The position numbers and the translations under genes were made by a program. From Tsukamurella sp. TY48 (GTDB lineage: Bacteria; Actinomycetota; Actinomycetes; Mycobacteriales; Mycobacteriaceae): DNA of 64,000 bases. Positions 62,482 to 64,000 of the stretch are shown piece after piece (positions within the stretch are counted from its first letter, which is position 1; each line of letters starts with the position of its first letter). The stretch lies in NCBI RefSeq assembly GCF_019656655.1, contig NZ_BPMV01000001.1:3100001-3164000 (forward strand). Reading direction: 5' to 3'. The notes beneath the pieces are model-generated. The model had not been told where the DNA came from and did not search any database. It was given only the letters and a program-made list of their open reading frames with translations.

Positions 62482-64000
62482 GTGACTCCCGCTGACCTTT
62501 CGGAACTCCTGCATGCGACCGCGACGACCGTGCTCACCGAGCGCGGCCTCGATGTCTCGGTGCTCCCGGAACGCGTCACCGTCGAGCGCCCGCGCAACCC
62601 CGAGCACGGCGATTACTCCACCAACCTCGCGATGCAGGTCGCGAAGAAGGCGGGAGTGAACCCGCGTGACCTCGCGACCTGGCTCGCCGAGGCCCTGTCC
62701 AGCGCGAACGGCATCGACGAGGCGACGATCGCCGGCCCGGGCTTCCTCAACATCCGCCTCGCCGCCGACGCCCAGAATCAGCTGATCGCCTCGATCCTGG
62801 ACCAGAAGGACGCCTTCGGTCACGGGACCGCGCTCAAGGACCAGCTGATCAACCTCGAGTTCGTCTCCGCCAACCCCACCGGCCCCGTGCACCTCGGCGG
62901 CGCCCGTTGGGCCGCCGTCGGCGACAGCCTGGGGCGCGTCCTCGAAGCGCAGGGCGCCGAGGTGACCCGCGAGTACTACTTCAACGACCACGGCGCGCAG
63001 ATCGACCGGTTCGCCCGCTCGCTCGATGCGGCCGCCACCGGCAAGCCCGTCCCCGAGGACGGTTACGCAGGCGACTACATCGGCGAGATCGCCGCCACCG
63101 TGGTGCAGAACCGGCCCGGCATCCTCGACCTCCCCGAGGACGAGCGCATCGAGGCCTTCCGCGCCGACGGCGTGGAGCTGATGTTCGAGCACATCAAGCG
63201 CACTCTGCACGACTTCGGTACCGACTTCGCCGTGTTCACCCACGAGGACGAGATGTTCACCTCGGGCCTGGTGGAGCAGAGCGTCGAGCAGCTCAAGGGC
63301 AACGGCAACCTGTACGAGAAGGACGGCGCCTGGTGGCTCCGTTCCACCGACTACGGCGACGACAAGGACCGCGTGGTCATCAAGTCGGACGGCAACGCCG
63401 CCTACATCGCCGGTGACATCGCCTACCTCAAGCACAAGTTCGACCGCGGTTTCACCCTGGCCATCTACATGCTGGGCGCCGACCACCACGGCTACATCGG
63501 CCGGCTCAAGGCCTCCGCCGCGGCGATGGGCTACGACCCCGACCGCGTCGAGGTGCTCATCGGCCAGCTGGTGAACCTCGTGCGCGACGGTCAGCCCGTG
63601 CGGATGAGCAAGCGCGCCGGCACCGTGATCACCCTCGACGATCTCGTCGACGCCGTGGGTGTGGACGCGGCCCGGTACTCGCTGATCCGCAGCTCGGTGG
63701 ACACCTCCATCGACCTGGACCTCGACCTGCTAACCCAGGCCAGCAACGAGAACCCCGTGTACTACGTGCAGTACGCGCACGCCCGCCTCTCCGCGATCGC
63801 CCGCTCGGCCGCGGAACTCGGCATCGTGGGATCGACGGAGCACCTGGGCCTGCTCGACAACCCGCGCGAGGGCGATCTGGTGCGCACGCTGGGCGAATTC
63901 CCCGGTGTGGCAGCGGGAGCCGCCTCGATGCGGGAACCGCACCGCGTGGCTCGCTACCTCGAAGAGCTGGCCGGCGCGTACCACCGCTTCTACGGCGAGT
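62482..64000 (+). CDS. argS: Arginyl-tRNA synthetase, 3' end cut off
   Basis: 506 codons are visible of about 550. The class I enzyme charges tRNA-Arg with arginine. The N-terminal Add1 domain is at about 1-110, the HIGH motif appears as [20 protein letters not shown] (HLGG at about 138-141), and the KMSKS motif as MSKRAG at about 375. The DALR anticodon-binding domain begins near 460 and is cut by the window edge. GTG 62482 follows a leaderless -10 box, and the beginning [10 protein letters not shown] fits the family. Confidence 0.96.
   Translation, partial: MTPADLSELLHATATTVLTERGLDVSVLPERVTVERPRNPEHGDYSTNLAMQVAKKAGVNPRDLATWLAEALSSANGIDEATIAGPGFLNIRLAADAQNQLIASILDQKDAFGHGTALKDQLINLEFVSANPTGPVHLGGARWAAVGDSLGRVLEAQGAEVTREYYFNDHGAQIDRFARSLDAAATGKPVPEDGYAGDYIGEIAATVVQNRPGILDLPEDERIEAFRADGVELMFEHIKRTLHDFGTDFAVFTHEDEMFTSGLVEQSVEQLKGNGNLYEKDGAWWLRSTDYGDDKDRVVIKSDGNAAYIAGDIAYLKHKFDRGFTLAIYMLGADHHGYIGRLKASAAAMGYDPDRVEVLIGQLVNLVRDGQPVRMSKRAGTVITLDDLVDAVGVDAARYSLIRSSVDTSIDLDLDLLTQASNENPVYYVQYAHARLSAIARSAAELGIVGSTEHLGLLDNPREGDLVRTLGEFPGVAAGAASMREPHRVARYLEELAGAYHRFYGE

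Overview
The window is a high-GC, gene-dense chromosomal segment from an actinobacterium of the order Mycobacteriales. The evidence is a multifunctional 2-oxoglutarate decarboxylase (Kgd), the LpqY-SugABC trehalose recycling transporter, F420 biosynthesis (FbiA/FbiB), WhiB2, the ManB/TobH/ManA mannose-phosphate cluster, LpqZ, and many leaderless GTG/ATG genes with a TAnnnT box a few bases upstream. From memory, the gene content matches two blocks of the M. tuberculosis genome (around Rv3248c-Rv3262 and Rv1231c-Rv1292) plus the glgM-glgC pair. It is not a Mycobacterium-type order throughout; a Tsukamurella- or Gordonia-like organism is a reasonable guess, but genus is not proven. I see no phage, insertion sequence, CRISPR array, rRNA or large biosynthetic cluster, and no gene-free stretch above 300 bases.

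Layout. 1-2 kb: divergent glgM (cut by the window edge) and glgC, for alpha-glucan and glycogen synthesis. 2-6 kb: a LysR regulator divergent from a three-gene accessory operon (CaiB-type CoA-transferase, lambda-crystallin/carnitine-type dehydrogenase, YWTD beta-propeller). 6-9.7 kb: minus-strand operon fbiA-fbiB-NUDIX-unknown. 9.7-15.2 kb: whiB2, a degenerate zincin-like protein, DUF3499, manB, TobH-like isomerase and manA, which feed GDP-mannose and cell-wall glycan synthesis. 15.2-18.8 kb: orphan Phd-like protein, amino-acid permease behind a GTAAC-rich control region, and sahH. 18.8-21.9 kb: minus-strand MgtE-like/CBS protein, DUF1003 and a proline-rich membrane protein, divergent from a small stress-type membrane protein. 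22-24 kb: diiron oxygenase and TetR. 24-30.7 kb: lpqY-sugA-sugB-sugC followed by a phosphoesterase, a ParB-fold protein and a SUFU-domain protein. 30.7-35.3 kb: membrane protein, corA, lpqZ, and an SDR/TetR divergent pair with a clear operator. 35.3-40 kb: kgd and an EcsC-like protein. 40-48.7 kb: thioesterase, GNAT, SNF2 helicase, SWIM protein, SbcD-like nuclease and SMC-like ATPase. 48.7-52.1 kb: acyl-CoA synthetase preceded by a tandemly duplicated DUF3558 lipoprotein region and a small helical YxG protein. 52.1-57.5 kb: SRPBCC, small membrane proteins, CtpE-like P-type ATPase and a universal stress protein. 57.5-61.4 kb: copper amine oxidase with an elaborate palindromic control region, and an FUSC protein. 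61.5-64 kb: lipoprotein, tRNA-Arg(CCG), and argS running off the end.

The most unusual parts are the DUF3558/fadD segmental duplication, which seems to have lent a fadD start codon and ribosome-binding site to a lipoprotein gene; the multi-palindrome promoter of the amine oxidase and its Cys-rich tail; the LysR-controlled CoA-transferase/dehydrogenase/propeller operon; and a window-wide leaderless promoter rule that fixes many gene starts. All homology calls come from reading motifs and from memory; no database search was run.
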